A stretch of DNA of 64,000 nucleotides from Desulfomicrobium macestii (GCF_014873765.1 NZ_JADBGG010000010.1:1-64000); one strand, 5' to 3'. Positions 9,087-19,098 are shown, counted from the stretch's first letter. Notes: generated by a model from the sequence alone, not told the origin. Translations and numbers: made by a program.

Positions 9087-9935
9087 TTATATTTGACCTT
9101 CCGACCAGCCCTCGGGACGCAGCGAACCGGAATGCAAGACCCGCCTTTCGCCGTCGGCGAGAAGGACGATGCCGCCATCCGGGCTTACCCCCGCATACGT
9201 TCCGCAAACCGATGATCGATTGTCAGAAACGCGCACCAAGGCCCCAAGATAGGCTAGAACAGGCTCGATTAACTGGGAAAACTCCAGAGGGGTCGAATCA
9301 GAAAGTTCAGTACTGTAACGGAGCCGACCAAAATTCACAAGCCGTAACCACAGGCCAAAAATGGACACTCCCCGCAAAAGCCCGCCCAGATTTGCCGCAA
9401 CGCAGGCATGATCCCGGCGCAGGTCGGCGTCCTCAGGGCATGACGCGATGTTGAGCCCTATCCCGGCCAGGAGCACATCGCCCCTCTCCTCGATCAGGAT
9501 TCCGCCGATCTTGCGCCCATGCAACAGAATATCGTTCGGCCACTTGAGCGTTACCGGCACCCCAAGCTCGCCCAGTCCCCGACACATGACCCAGCCGACC
9601 AGCACGGAGAGCATGTTCTGCCAGGAACTCGGGGGCATGGGCAGCCGCCAGGCCGCGAACAGGTTGCCGGGCTGGGAAATCCAGGTCCTGCGCATTTGCC
9701 CTCGGCCAGCCCACTGACGGGTGGACAGGACCGAATCCCATGGGTCAAGGCAGCCCTGCCCGGCCAGGTATCCGGCCACGTCAAGGGCCGAGGAGCATGG
9801 TCCGCAAAGATAAACGCGCTCGTCCGGCCGGTCGGCGCAAGGCTCGCCCGGACCGAGAATGGCGGACGCGTCGGCGTGGTCGGCGGAAAATGCGTCCGTG
9901 ACGCCCTCGATATCAGGAGTCCAGAGGATGGGCAT
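9087..9935 (-). CDS. birA: Biotin--[acetyl-CoA/pyruvate carboxylase] ligase
   Basis: The 282-residue protein attaches biotin to carboxylase biotinyl domains. It shows RQWAGRGQMRRTW (the GRGxxxRxW biotinyl-AMP loop), KWPNDI and KIGGILIE, all hallmarks of BirA/LplA-fold ligases, plus a small C-terminal SH3-like part. The first 60 residues do not look like the helix-turn-helix repressor domain of E. coli BirA, so it is probably a ligase only. It lies 17 bases upstream of pyc on the same strand, so enzyme and substrate are likely co-transcribed. The ribosome site is weak. Confidence 0.9.
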   Translation of the reverse strand: MPILWTPDIEGVTDAFSADHADASAILGPGEPCADRPDERVYLCGPCSSALDVAGYLAGQGCLDPWDSVLSTRQWAGRGQMRRTWISQPGNLFAAWRLPMPPSSWQNMLSVLVGWVMCRGLGELGVPVTLKWPNDILLHGRKIGGILIEERGDVLLAGIGLNIASCPEDADLRRDHACVAANLGGLLRGVSIFGLWLRLVNFGRLRYSTELSDSTPLEFSQLIEPVLAYLGALVRVSDNRSSVCGTYAGVSPDGGIVLLADGERRVLHSGSLRPEGWSEGQI

Positions 9936-9959
9936 GAGCTTTTACCGGCAAAACGTGGA

Positions 9960-11231
9960 TCAGGATTTGCTCTTCTGCTTCTTTTGCATCAGCAGGCGCT
10001 TGAGATCGGACTTGTCTCCCGCGCGATAAACCTGCGCGGGCTGGGACCGGACCGGAGCGGGACGAGGCGCCACAGTGCGCGGAGCCTCTTCGGGGGGAGA
10101 AACCTGCTCGACAGCGGCGGCGATGGGCGCGGGTTCCGGTTCGACCGGCCGCACGGGAGGCGCGGGAGTGGGCGGAACGGCCGCAGCCGGACGTGGCGGG
10201 ACATCGGATGGCGCGGCAGTGGCGGGCACGGCGCGTGGAGCCGGACGCGGCGGAGACGCCGGAGCGGCCACGGGCGTGGGACGCGGAACCGGGAGGGGCG
10301 GCCGGACGACGGAGGCCGACGCCGTTGTCCCGGCAAATCCCGGAGCGGGCGTCTGGGCGTAGCTGAAGCCCGTGGGCGTCAGCGGCGAAGAACCGGCGAC
10401 AGGCTGATAGAAAATGGAGCGCATGTAGCGCTTCGGCTCGAACATGCCCGTCACTCCGGTCAGGGACTCGGTGGACCCGATCACCAGGGAACCGTCGGGC
10501 TCAAGGACGGAGGCAATTTTCTCGAAAACCATCTTCTTGTCGGCTGGAGTGAAATATATCGCAACGTTGCGGCAAAAAACTATGTCGAACTTGCCAAGCC
10601 CCGCAAACGGCTTCATCAGATTGAACTTCTTGAAGACAGCCATGGCCCGGATCTCGTCCTTGATCTTCCACCCGTCGCCCATGAGCGTGAAGTACTTGTT
10701 CAACGTCTGCTGCGGCAGGCCGCGCTCTATCTCGAACTTGTTGTATTTTCCGTAGCTCGCCTTGGTCACGGCGTCATCGGAGATGTCGGTACCGAGGATG
10801 GAAATCTGGAAATTGCTCAGGTTGCCAAGGGCCTCGCGCAGGGCGATGGCGATGCTGTAGACTTCCTGTCCGGTGGAGCAGGCGGCGCTCCAGATGCGGA
10901 TGGGAATGTTGCGTCCTGAAGCCGATTTCGAGCGGGTGTCGATGAGATCCGGCAGGATCTTGTGCTTGAAGACTTCAAAGGGGGAAGCGTCGCGGAAAAA
11001 AAGGGTCTCGTTGGTGGTGATGGCGTTGACGATCTCTTTTTCCATGTTGCCGCCGCGATCGGCCTTGGCCTTGGCGTGCAGGTCCAGATAGGAAGCGCAG
11101 CCATACTGCTGCATCATGGATTTGAGCCGCGTCTCGACCAGATAGGTCTTGGTCGAGTCCAGGGCCACCCCGCAAATGGAGTAGATGTATTTGGAGAGGA
11201 CGCTGAATTCGTCCGCGGTGATGCTCGTCAT
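9960..11231 (-). CDS. cheR: CheR chemoreceptor methyltransferase with Pro/Ala-rich tail
   Basis: CheR transfers methyl groups from S-adenosylmethionine to receptor glutamates. The N-terminal helical region and the SAM-binding domain are present: TTNETLFFRDASPFE, the SAM loop WSAACSTGQEVYSIA, and FDIVFCRNVAIYF. These cover about 280 residues. The remaining 140 are almost entirely Pro, Ala, Val and Arg and end in a basic KRLLMQKKQKSKS. That tail is unusual for CheR and may be a flexible tether. The gene lies 28 bases after cheB in a che operon with no receptor gene nearby. Confidence 0.92.
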   Translation of the reverse strand: MTSITADEFSVLSKYIYSICGVALDSTKTYLVETRLKSMMQQYGCASYLDLHAKAKADRGGNMEKEIVNAITTNETLFFRDASPFEVFKHKILPDLIDTRSKSASGRNIPIRIWSAACSTGQEVYSIAIALREALGNLSNFQISILGTDISDDAVTKASYGKYNKFEIERGLPQQTLNKYFTLMGDGWKIKDEIRAMAVFKKFNLMKPFAGLGKFDIVFCRNVAIYFTPADKKMVFEKIASVLEPDGSLVIGSTESLTGVTGMFEPKRYMRSIFYQPVAGSSPLTPTGFSYAQTPAPGFAGTTASASVVRPPLPVPRPTPVAAPASPPRPAPRAVPATAAPSDVPPRPAAAVPPTPAPPVRPVEPEPAPIAAAVEQVSPPEEAPRTVAPRPAPVRSQPAQVYRAGDKSDLKRLLMQKKQKSKS

Positions 11232-11259
11232 AGTGCCGCCACTGTTGGAATTGGCATGG

Positions 11260-12333
11260 CTAACGCACCGTGCGGATGATCTCGGAGGCGATCATCGGCA
11301 AAGGTGAGACAACATCCACGACACCCGCCTCGACCGCGATCTTGGGCATGCCGTAAACCACGCAGGACTCCTCGTCCTGGCCTATGGTCACGGCCCCGAA
11401 GCTCTTGAGCACCTTCAGGCCCAGGGTCCCGTCGCCGCCCATGCCGGTCATGATCACGCCGGTGGACAAGGCTCCATATTCCCGCGCCACGGAGCGGAAC
11501 ATGTAGTCCGCAGCCGGTTTGCAGTTGTTTTCAGGCGGATCGTCGGTGATCTGGATGATCTTTGCTCCGCCCGTGCCCGAGGCCACGCGCATGTGCTTGC
11601 CGCCGGGGGCGATGTAGATCACGTCGGGGCGCACGACCTCGTTGTTCTCGGCTTCACGAACCTCGTACTGGCACTTGGCGTCCAGGCTCTCGGCCAGGGA
11701 CTTGGTAAAGACGGGCGGCATGTGCTGGACCACGAAGATGGGTACCCCGAGCTTTGGGAGCTGCGGCAGCATTTTGGTCAGGGCATTGGGCCCGCCTGTG
11801 GAGATGCCGATGGCCACGACCTTGGACTTGCCCGTGCGCCGGGACGAAGCCAGTATTGACGGAGCCGCGGGAGCCGGCGCGGGAGCGCCGACGGGCCTGT
11901 GCCTCTGTTTGAGCAGGGACCGAAGCTCCAGCCGCTTCGCGAAGGCCTTCACCCTCGGCTGAATGGCGCTCCGAAGGAGCTGCACATTTTCCTGCATGCC
12001 CTCGGCGTCCGGCTTGGCGATAAAATCGAAAGCCCCGAGTTCCAGCGCGCGCATGGTGATGTCGCTGCCGCGCTTGGTCAGTGTGGAAAGCATGATCACG
12101 CCCACATCGGGAAAACTCTTCTGGATCTCCTGCAGGGTCTCGAGTCCGTTCATGATCGGCATTTCCACATCCAGCGTGATCAGGTCCGGTTTCAGGGACG
12201 CAATGCGCGTCAAGGCGATCTTCCCGTTATTGGCGGTGCCGACCACTTCGATCCCCGATATCTCGGCGAGAATGTCGCCCACCACCTTGCGATACATTAT
12301 TGTATCGTCCACAACCAGAACACGCAGATTCAT
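11260..12333 (-). CDS. cheB: CheB receptor methylesterase/response regulator
   Basis: The 357-residue protein has a receiver domain (VLVVDD, phospho-acceptor Asp55 in LDVEMP, Lys-Pro at FIAKPD) and a linker. The C-terminal methylesterase has the catalytic Ser in GISTGGPNAL, His in HMPPVFT and Asp in MTGMGGDG. It removes methyl groups (or deamidates) on chemoreceptors when phosphorylated by CheA. It sits between cheW (24 bases) and cheR (28 bases) in the operon. Confidence 0.95.
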   Translation of the reverse strand: MNLRVLVVDDTIMYRKVVGDILAEISGIEVVGTANNGKIALTRIASLKPDLITLDVEMPIMNGLETLQEIQKSFPDVGVIMLSTLTKRGSDITMRALELGAFDFIAKPDAEGMQENVQLLRSAIQPRVKAFAKRLELRSLLKQRHRPVGAPAPAPAAPSILASSRRTGKSKVVAIGISTGGPNALTKMLPQLPKLGVPIFVVQHMPPVFTKSLAESLDAKCQYEVREAENNEVVRPDVIYIAPGGKHMRVASGTGGAKIIQITDDPPENNCKPAADYMFRSVAREYGALSTGVIMTGMGGDGTLGLKVLKSFGAVTIGQDEESCVVYGMPKIAVEAGVVDVVSPLPMIASEIIRTVR

Positions 12334-12357
12334 CCAGACTCCTAGATATAAATTGAC

Positions 12358-12807
12358 TTAATCGTCGGCCAGCACTTCACCGACATCGAGCACGGCGATG
12401 AGATCCCGGGAGGACTTGAGCACGCCCTGGAAATACTTGCCCTTGAGCCCCTTGATGTTGGAGGGGGTCGGTTCCATGTCTTCCCATTTGGATGTGACCA
12501 CGTCGGTGATGCGGTCGACCAGCAGGCCGATGTTCTCATCGCGGGAATTGACGATGATGATGCGGCTGGTTTCCGTGGTTTTCGAAGGCGCCAGGCCCAG
12601 CTTGCGGCCCAGGTCGATAATGGTCACGATCCTGCCGCGCAGGTTCATGATGCCAAGCACATAGGACGGCGCCTGCGGCACCTTGGTCATTTCCATCTGC
12701 CGGTTCATTTCCTGAATGAGATTGATGTCAATCCCGCACAGGGCCGAACCTACGTAAAAGCAGGACAGCTGCAGGGCACCCGTCTTTTCTTTGGCCTGCT
12801 GTTTCAT
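12358..12807 (-). CDS. cheW: CheW coupling protein
   Basis: The 149-residue CheW-fold protein has CGIDINLIQEM, the conserved ILGIMNLRGRIVTIIDL-type core, and LLVDRITDV, all standard in adaptors that join CheA to receptors. A strong AAGGAGAA site precedes the ATG. It lies 105 bases after cheA and immediately before cheB. Confidence 0.94.
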   Translation of the reverse strand: MKQQAKEKTGALQLSCFYVGSALCGIDINLIQEMNRQMEMTKVPQAPSYVLGIMNLRGRIVTIIDLGRKLGLAPSKTTETSRIIIVNSRDENIGLLVDRITDVVTSKWEDMEPTPSNIKGLKGKYFQGVLKSSRDLIAVLDVGEVLADD

Positions 12808-12912
12808 GCAATTCTCCTTGAAAGAGCTCTAGGCATCACTCATGCACCGCACACGCTTTTTTAAGATTGAAGCCGTCTCGTGGATTGCGGGATTCCCCCG
12901 CATCCACGGCCG

Positions 12913-15900
12913 TCAGGAGGCGTAACGCTTCAACCACTCGTAAATGGACTGCAGGAGGCGCTCCTTGTCCAGCTTTACCTGATAATCGTCAATACCCACG
13001 GCCTTGCCGCGCGCCACGTCTTCATCTCCGGCCAGGGAAGTCAGGGCCACGATAGGCATCATGGAGAAACGCTTGTCCTGGCGGATGCGCCGGGAAAGTT
13101 CGAATCCATCCATATTGGGCATCTCGATGTCCGTGACCACGAGGTCGAATTTTTCCGGATCCGCGTCGAGCATGTTCCAGGCCACCACGCCATCCTCGGC
13201 CACATCGACCATGTATCCGTCATCCTCGATGAACTTCCTGACCTGGTTGCGGAAGAAATCCGAGTCCTCGACCAGGAGCAGATGCGGAACCCCGACCTCG
13301 CCCGCATCATCGGCGATCTCGATGCTGCCGCGCACCGCGAACCAATCGGGCTGTACCGTCTGGATGAGTTCGTAAATGTCCACGATGAGGGTGGTTTTGT
13401 CGCCGATGACCGCCGATCCGCTGATGCCGGGCTGCTTCAGGGTGAAGCTGTCGAGAGCGACCTGCGCCTCGATGGCGTCCACCGGCGGCTTGGCCAGAAG
13501 GCCTATCTCGTGACCGGCCATGAGGAAGACGATGACGATGAGTTCACCGGAGATGTCAAGCAAGCCCACATTGGTCGCCTGATCGAGGGAGAAGACCGGC
13601 AGGGTTCCACCACGGTACTTGATGACCCGCCGTCCGCCGACCTCTTCGATCTCGGCGGCATCGATGAGTTCCACCCGGGCCACGAGGTCAAGAGGCACGG
13701 CGCAGTATTCCTGCGGCGTGTTGCGGAAGACAAAGAGGGAGAGTTTTTCCTGGCCGGTGGCCGCCTCGGCTTCCTTGGGAGTCTGCACGGCTTCCCGGGC
13801 CACGCTCAGGCTGAGGTCGCCCAGGCGTCCCAGGCCCGCCACATCGAGGATGAGCGCGACATGCCCGTCGCCCATGATGGTCGCGCCCGCATACCCTTGG
13901 CATTCCTTAAAATGCCGGCCCAGCGGCTTGACCACGATCTCGACCGAGTCGTGGAGCTGATCGACGACCAAGCCGTACCGGAACTGTCCGGCCGAAACCA
14001 CGACAAGGTTGACATCGGCCGAGGCGCACCCGGATTCGCGGATGTCGCCGAGACTCTTCTCGCCGCGCAGGATCTCGCCCACCATCTTGGAGGCTTCGCA
14101 AGAGTCGGCGTTGAGGCCCAGCACATTGGAAAGATACAGCAGCGGTATGAGCTCGCCGCGCAGCAGGAGCACTTCGGCGTCGCCAACCAGCTCCACGCGC
14201 TCCGTGATCTGATCGACGGGAATGCGCAGCAGTTCGTCGACGTTGACCTGCGGAATGGCGTAACGTTCCTGGCCCACGGATACGAGCAGGCTGGGGATGA
14301 TGGCCAGAGTCAGCGGCAGCTTGATGCGGATGGTCGTGCCTTTGCCCCGCTCGGTTTCGATATCGACCTGTCCGCCGAGCTGATCCAGGTTGGACTTGAC
14401 CACATCCATGCCCACGCCGCGTCCGGAAACATCCGTGACCTGCTCGGCCGTGGACAGGCCGGGCAGGAAAATCAGGTTGGCCTTTTCCTTGTCGGACATG
14501 GACTTGGCCTGATCCGGCGAGATGAGGCCGCGACTCAGGGCCTTGGCCACGATCTTTTCGGTGTCGAGTCCGCCGCCGTCATCGACGATCTCGATGATGA
14601 CCTGTCCGGCCTCGTGATAGGCCTTGAGCACGATGGTACCCATGGCCTGTTTTCCGGCCTTCACGCGCACATCGGGCATCTCGATGCCGTGATCCGCTGA
14701 ATTGCGGACCAGGTGGGTCAACGGATCGCCCAGGCCTTCAATGATGGTCTTGTCCAGCTCGACGTCGTTGCCTTCGAGCTGCAGGTCGATCTCCTTGCCC
14801 AGATTGCGGGCCAGATCGCGGACCACGCGCGGAAACTTGTTGAAAATGTTGCCGACCGTCTGCATGCGGGTCAGCATGATGGTTTCCTGCAGCTCGGACG
14901 TGACCAGATCGATGCGCTGCCCGGCCACCTCGATCTGGTGGATGGCGCCAGAGGAAATGGCCTGCATGAGCTGGTTGCGGCTCAAAACCAGTTCTCCCGC
15001 CAGGTTCATCAGGTCTTCGAGCAGGCTGACATGCACGCGCAGGGAATCGGGCTGAGCGATGGCGGATTTGGGAGCCTTGGGGTCGGGCCTTCGGCCCGCA
15101 TCCTCGTCGGCCGTCACCTGGGGCTCGGGCCGTGGAGCAGGTGCGGCTGGCGCGGTGGGAGCAGGGGCCACGGGTGCGGCCGGAGCCGCGGGCTTGGGCG
15201 CTGGCGCGGCCAGGGCCGAGGCCAGGGTTTCCCCGCTGAAGAGCTCCGAGATCAGGGAATCAGTCCGGTCCTCGTTGGGAGTCTGCGGGGTCTGGTCCAG
15301 AAGCTCCTGGGCGAAATCGGCCACCGGGGCCGCCTGATCGGAAGGCAGGTCGATGCTCAGGGTCGTGATGAATTCGCTTCCCAGGTCCAGAAGCGCGGGC
15401 ATGATGTCGTCCTCGATGATGGAACCAAAAAGAACGAAGAAAGGAATGCGATTGGAAAAATCGTCGTCCTCCAAGGTGCCCACCGCCTCGAAATCGACCT
15501 TCAGATCGAGAATCACGCCCGTGGAATCCATGCCCTTCAAAATATCGAAGATGGTCTTGTTCTTGCGCTGCACGTCATGGATCAGATCGAACTCAAGGAG
15601 GTAAAGGTTCTTCCCCCCCTTCTTGTTCTGAAGCAGATCGAACTCCGCGACCTCGAAGACGACTCGTCCCCGATTATCCCGGACCTCGACCAGACGATCC
15701 ACGGAAGCCTTCTCCTCGCCCTCCAGATTGGCCGAAGCCGCCGCCGTCAGGGCCGCGACATGATCGTCGATATACGCGTCATTGCTCTCGGCCACATTGG
15801 AGATCAGGTCACGCAACTTGTCGAAGGCCAAAAGGACGATGTTGACCACTTCGGGCTCCGGGACAAGCTCGCGATTGCGGACCATGTCCAGGATGTTTTC

Positions 15901-16110
15901 GATCTTGTGTCCCAGGTCCTTGATCTTGGTCAGACCCAGAAATCCGGCACCCCCCTTGATGGAATGCGCCGCGCGAAAAACCTTGTTGACCAGCTCGACA
16001 TCGATATCCGCACCCGCCTGTTCAATGGCCAGCAAATCGTTCTCGATATCCCCGAGGTGCTCGGCTGCTTCTTCCACGTACATTTGGAGAGTTTCGTCAT
16101 CCATCATCAT
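12913..16110 (-). CDS. cheA: Hybrid CheA histidine kinase with C-terminal receiver
   Basis: This 1065-residue kinase contains an Hpt domain (phospho-His49 in AAHSIKGGAG), a large middle region and a Pro/Ala-rich linker. These are followed by dimerisation and HATPase domains (HLVRNSADHGIE, DDGGGLD, GRGVGMDVV), two CheW-like segments (about 590-720 and about 770-900), and a C-terminal receiver (LLLVEDSDFF, acceptor Asp in VTDIEMPNMDG). The receiver likely acts as an internal phosphate sink or relay, which could explain the lack of a separate cheY here. Three consecutive Met codons begin the frame; the first has GGAG 8 bases upstream. It heads cheAWBR behind a STAS gene. Confidence 0.94.
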   Translation of the reverse strand: MMMDDETLQMYVEEAAEHLGDIENDLLAIEQAGADIDVELVNKVFRAAHSIKGGAGFLGLTKIKDLGHKIENILDMVRNRELVPEPEVVNIVLLAFDKLRDLISNVAESNDAYIDDHVAALTAAASANLEGEEKASVDRLVEVRDNRGRVVFEVAEFDLLQNKKGGKNLYLLEFDLIHDVQRKNKTIFDILKGMDSTGVILDLKVDFEAVGTLEDDDFSNRIPFFVLFGSIIEDDIMPALLDLGSEFITTLSIDLPSDQAAPVADFAQELLDQTPQTPNEDRTDSLISELFSGETLASALAAPAPKPAAPAAPVAPAPTAPAAPAPRPEPQVTADEDAGRRPDPKAPKSAIAQPDSLRVHVSLLEDLMNLAGELVLSRNQLMQAISSGAIHQIEVAGQRIDLVTSELQETIMLTRMQTVGNIFNKFPRVVRDLARNLGKEIDLQLEGNDVELDKTIIEGLGDPLTHLVRNSADHGIEMPDVRVKAGKQAMGTIVLKAYHEAGQVIIEIVDDGGGLDTEKIVAKALSRGLISPDQAKSMSDKEKANLIFLPGLSTAEQVTDVSGRGVGMDVVKSNLDQLGGQVDIETERGKGTTIRIKLPLTLAIIPSLLVSVGQERYAIPQVNVDELLRIPVDQITERVELVGDAEVLLLRGELIPLLYLSNVLGLNADSCEASKMVGEILRGEKSLGDIRESGCASADVNLVVVSAGQFRYGLVVDQLHDSVEIVVKPLGRHFKECQGYAGATIMGDGHVALILDVAGLGRLGDLSLSVAREAVQTPKEAEAATGQEKLSLFVFRNTPQEYCAVPLDLVARVELIDAAEIEEVGGRRVIKYRGGTLPVFSLDQATNVGLLDISGELIVIVFLMAGHEIGLLAKPPVDAIEAQVALDSFTLKQPGISGSAVIGDKTTLIVDIYELIQTVQPDWFAVRGSIEIADDAGEVGVPHLLLVEDSDFFRNQVRKFIEDDGYMVDVAEDGVVAWNMLDADPEKFDLVVTDIEMPNMDGFELSRRIRQDKRFSMMPIVALTSLAGDEDVARGKAVGIDDYQVKLDKERLLQSIYEWLKRYAS

Positions 16111-16311
16111 TGTGCGAACTCCATATGGATTTCAATTTATGAGGCCTTCTCCCGCGCCCGCGGGCACCGGTCCCAAGCGCCCGGGCTTGCGCCCGCGCTC
16201 CGGATCTAAAAAAAACGACCGGGAACGATCTGCCCTCCCCTGGCTCCCGCCATTGGCAACAAAGGGCATTTCTCACCTGCAACGATGGCGGGCATTTGCC
16301 GCCTGACCGCG

Positions 16312-16614
16312 TTATGAGTCCAGGTTCAGATGCTGGTCAAGACGCATCGACTTGAAAAGTTTGATTATATTTCCTGAAGCGTTGACAATGATCAACTTCC
16401 CGCCTTTTTTCTTCATGGAATTGTGCGTGGCAATGATCACTCCGATACCTATGGAGTCCATCATCCCCGCCCCGGTCAGATCGATACGCACCTCCGCCGG
16501 GGAGTCCGCCAGCAACGAAGCCAGCTCCTGCTTGAACTCCGGAACCATGGAGGACACAAGATCCTGACCCGGGGTGATGGTGGCAATATTCCCTTCGCGG
16601 ACGATAGCAGACAT
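16312..16614 (-). CDS. STAS-domain protein (anti-sigma factor antagonist type)
   Basis: A single STAS domain of 100 residues contains DSIGIGVI, where Ser54 matches the phosphorylatable Ser of SpoIIAA/RsbV-type proteins. AAGGAG precedes the ATG. It is first in the che cluster, with a 201-base GC-rich gap before cheA, so co-transcription is likely but not proven. Partner switching with an RsbW-like kinase would be the family role. No such kinase gene is in the window. Confidence 0.85.
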   Translation of the reverse strand: MSAIVREGNIATITPGQDLVSSMVPEFKQELASLLADSPAEVRIDLTGAGMMDSIGIGVIIATHNSMKKKGGKLIIVNASGNIIKLFKSMRLDQHLNLDS

Positions 16615-16926
16615 AGGCGGCTCCTTAGGAGAAAAATCATGGCTGGGAGGACCTTCTTACACACGGGTCCATACGATATCAATCTACATCACTGGTAATA
16701 ATTTGCAACAATTACTGATCATTGCTCCCAAAATTTCGCATACGCGCGCTACCCGCCCTACATAATCCCGTACACAGCCAACATAAAAGACGTTTTTCGC
16801 GTATGCCGAGAATATGCGCTTTGCCCTTGTCAACATTCTGATTTTCTGGAAAATATAAGTTTGCTTGTCGTTAACCGGCTAAAAAGCGTGGATACGCATA
16901 AACCATTACCCAAGAAAAATTTCCTG

Positions 16927-19026
16927 ATGACATCCACCCAGCACGCGCCGAACACCGAACCACCCGTCACTACCAGTATCCTGCTGGTCGAAGACAACGC
17001 CATTGTCGCCTTCGACATGCAGCAACGGCTGCAAAAGCTCGGGTACCAGGTCCAGGGCATCATCACCTCCGGCGAGGAAGCCATCGCCGCAGTTGCACGG
17101 CAAGCGCCGTCACTGATCCTCATGGACATCTTTCTCGATGGGCGCATCGACGGCATCGAAGCGGCCAAGGCCATCCTTGAAAACACGCAGATCCCCATCA
17201 TCTTCCTGACCGCCCATGACGACGAAGAAACCCTTGGGCGCGCCAAGATCACCGAGACCTTCGGCTACATCATAAAACCCGCCGAATCCCGGGACCTGCA
17301 CGTAGCCATCGAAATCGCCCTCTACAAGCATTCCGCCGCGCAGGCGCTCCAGAAGAGCGAACAGCAGTACAGGCTGCTTTTCGATTCCATGCTGAACGGC
17401 TTCGCCCTGCACGAGGTCGTGACCGACGCTTCGGGAAAACCCAGGGATCTGCTCTTCCTCGACGTCAACCCGGCCTTTGCCAGCTTCTTCGGCCTGCCCG
17501 CAAAAGACATCGTCGGACGCAGCCTGCGTCAGCTTTCGGAAAAGGTCGAACCTTACTGGATCGACATCCTCGCCAAGACCGCCATGACCCGCGAGTCGAT
17601 CCGCTTCGACAGCTTCGCGGGATTCGTGGGCAAACATTTCTCCGTGGTCGCCTTCAGCCCCCAGCCCAGGCAGGTGGCCGCCATATTCGAGGACACCACC
17701 AAGCGCAAGGACGCCGAAAAGCATCTGCAGCACCGAACCTTCCACGACGCCCTGACCAACCTGCCCAACCGCGCCCTCTGCCTGGACCGCATCCAGCAGG
17801 CCATGGAGCGCAGCCAGGTACGCGACGACTACCTCTTTGCCGTCGTGCAGGTCGATATCGACCGCTTCAAGGACGTCAACGACAGCCTCGGGCATCTTGT
17901 CGGCGACCAGCTGTTGCAGTCCATAGGCCACATCCTGCTTGATACCGTGTCCGCGGTGGACACGGTGGCACGCCTTGGCGACGACGAGTTCGTGGTGCTG
18001 CTGGAGGAATTGCCATCCAGGAAAGCGGGCACGGCCACCATCAAAAAAATCAAGTCCGCCCTGAACCGCACCCTGGACATCGAACATCATCCCATCCACA
18101 TCAGTGCGTGTTTCGGCGCTCTCTTCGGGCCCAACGAATACACCTCGCCCGAATACTTTCTGCAGGGAGCCAACATCGCCCTGCGCCACGCCCAGGAACA
18201 GGGCCTGGACCAGCTGCGCTTTTACGCGCCGGAAATGCAGGACAAGGCCCTCAGGAAACTGGACACGGAAACACGGCTGCGCAACGCCATCAGCGAAAAC
18301 GAGTTCTTCCTGGCCCTGCAACCAATTTTCTCCATCGGCCAGAACCCGACCCTGAGCGGCTTCGAAGCCCTCTTGCGCTGGAAGCCCAAGGACAAGGACT
18401 GGGTTCCCCCCAGCGAATTCATCCCCATTGCCGAACAGACCGGGCTCATCCTGCCCATCGGACAATGGGTGCTGGAGCAATCCTGCAAGGTATTGCGATC
18501 CTGGGCCGAAAAATACCCGGAAAATGCCTTCAGCGTGTCCGTCAACCTGTCCGCGCGCCAGTTCTCCGATCCCGATCTGGTGCAAAACCTGTTCAACTGC
18601 ATCCGCCACAACCGCATCAACCCATTGCAGCTCAAGCTCGAGATCACGGAAAGCGACGTCATGACCAACCCCGAGGCGACGATCCAGAAGCTTCGCATCA
18701 TGAAGGAGCTCGGCATGGCCATTCTGGTCGATGATTTCGGCACGGGCTACTCGTCCATGAGCTACCTGCAACGCTTTCCCATCGACACGCTCAAAATCGA
18801 CCGCAGTTTCGTGACTCATCTGGACAAGCACGCCAACCGCGTCATCGTGCGCACCATCGTCAACCTGGCCCACAGCCTTGGCCTGTCCGTGGTGGCCGAG
18901 GGCATCGAGACCGAAGCCCAATACCTGACGCTCAGGGAGATGGGCTGCGAATACGCGCAGGGCTACCATTTCTCCAAACCCATCCTGCTCGACCAGATCG
19001 ACGAGTTCATCCGCGAACACATCTGA
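16927..19026 (+). CDS. REC-PAS-GGDEF-EAL cyclic-di-GMP signalling protein
   Basis: The roughly 699-residue protein has a receiver (ILLVEDNAIV, acceptor Asp in LMDIFLDG, GYIIKP), a PAS domain and a GGDEF domain whose signature reads GDDEF. The EAL domain is complete (GFEALLRW, VNLSARQF, LEITES, DDFGTGYSS, KIDRSF, AEGIET). This pattern suggests a c-di-GMP phosphodiesterase with a doubtful cyclase half. Start MTSTQHAP is chosen near the receiver. A TTG start 66 bases upstream in frame is possible, and neither has a strong ribosome site. It is transcribed away from the che operon. PilZ effectors occur at 47.7-48.5 kb. Confidence 0.88.
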   Translation: MTSTQHAPNTEPPVTTSILLVEDNAIVAFDMQQRLQKLGYQVQGIITSGEEAIAAVARQAPSLILMDIFLDGRIDGIEAAKAILENTQIPIIFLTAHDDEETLGRAKITETFGYIIKPAESRDLHVAIEIALYKHSAAQALQKSEQQYRLLFDSMLNGFALHEVVTDASGKPRDLLFLDVNPAFASFFGLPAKDIVGRSLRQLSEKVEPYWIDILAKTAMTRESIRFDSFAGFVGKHFSVVAFSPQPRQVAAIFEDTTKRKDAEKHLQHRTFHDALTNLPNRALCLDRIQQAMERSQVRDDYLFAVVQVDIDRFKDVNDSLGHLVGDQLLQSIGHILLDTVSAVDTVARLGDDEFVVLLEELPSRKAGTATIKKIKSALNRTLDIEHHPIHISACFGALFGPNEYTSPEYFLQGANIALRHAQEQGLDQLRFYAPEMQDKALRKLDTETRLRNAISENEFFLALQPIFSIGQNPTLSGFEALLRWKPKDKDWVPPSEFIPIAEQTGLILPIGQWVLEQSCKVLRSWAEKYPENAFSVSVNLSARQFSDPDLVQNLFNCIRHNRINPLQLKLEITESDVMTNPEATIQKLRIMKELGMAILVDDFGTGYSSMSYLQRFPIDTLKIDRSFVTHLDKHANRVIVRTIVNLAHSLGLSVVAEGIETEAQYLTLREMGCEYAQGYHFSKPILLDQIDEFIREHI

Positions 19027-19098
19027 AAAAAGAGAGAGCGCTCCCGTCATGAAACGGCAACGCCCCTCTTTATCGTCAACTGATCCCGGAAATGAAGC

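Noticed and set aside
12880-14700. Long plus-strand frames opposite cheA
   Set aside because: They are antisense by-products of GC-rich third codon positions; the minus strand encodes an unmistakable CheA.
17110-19050. 646-codon minus-strand frame opposite the GGDEF-EAL gene
   Set aside because: The plus strand carries clear REC, GGDEF and EAL motifs; the reverse frame has none.
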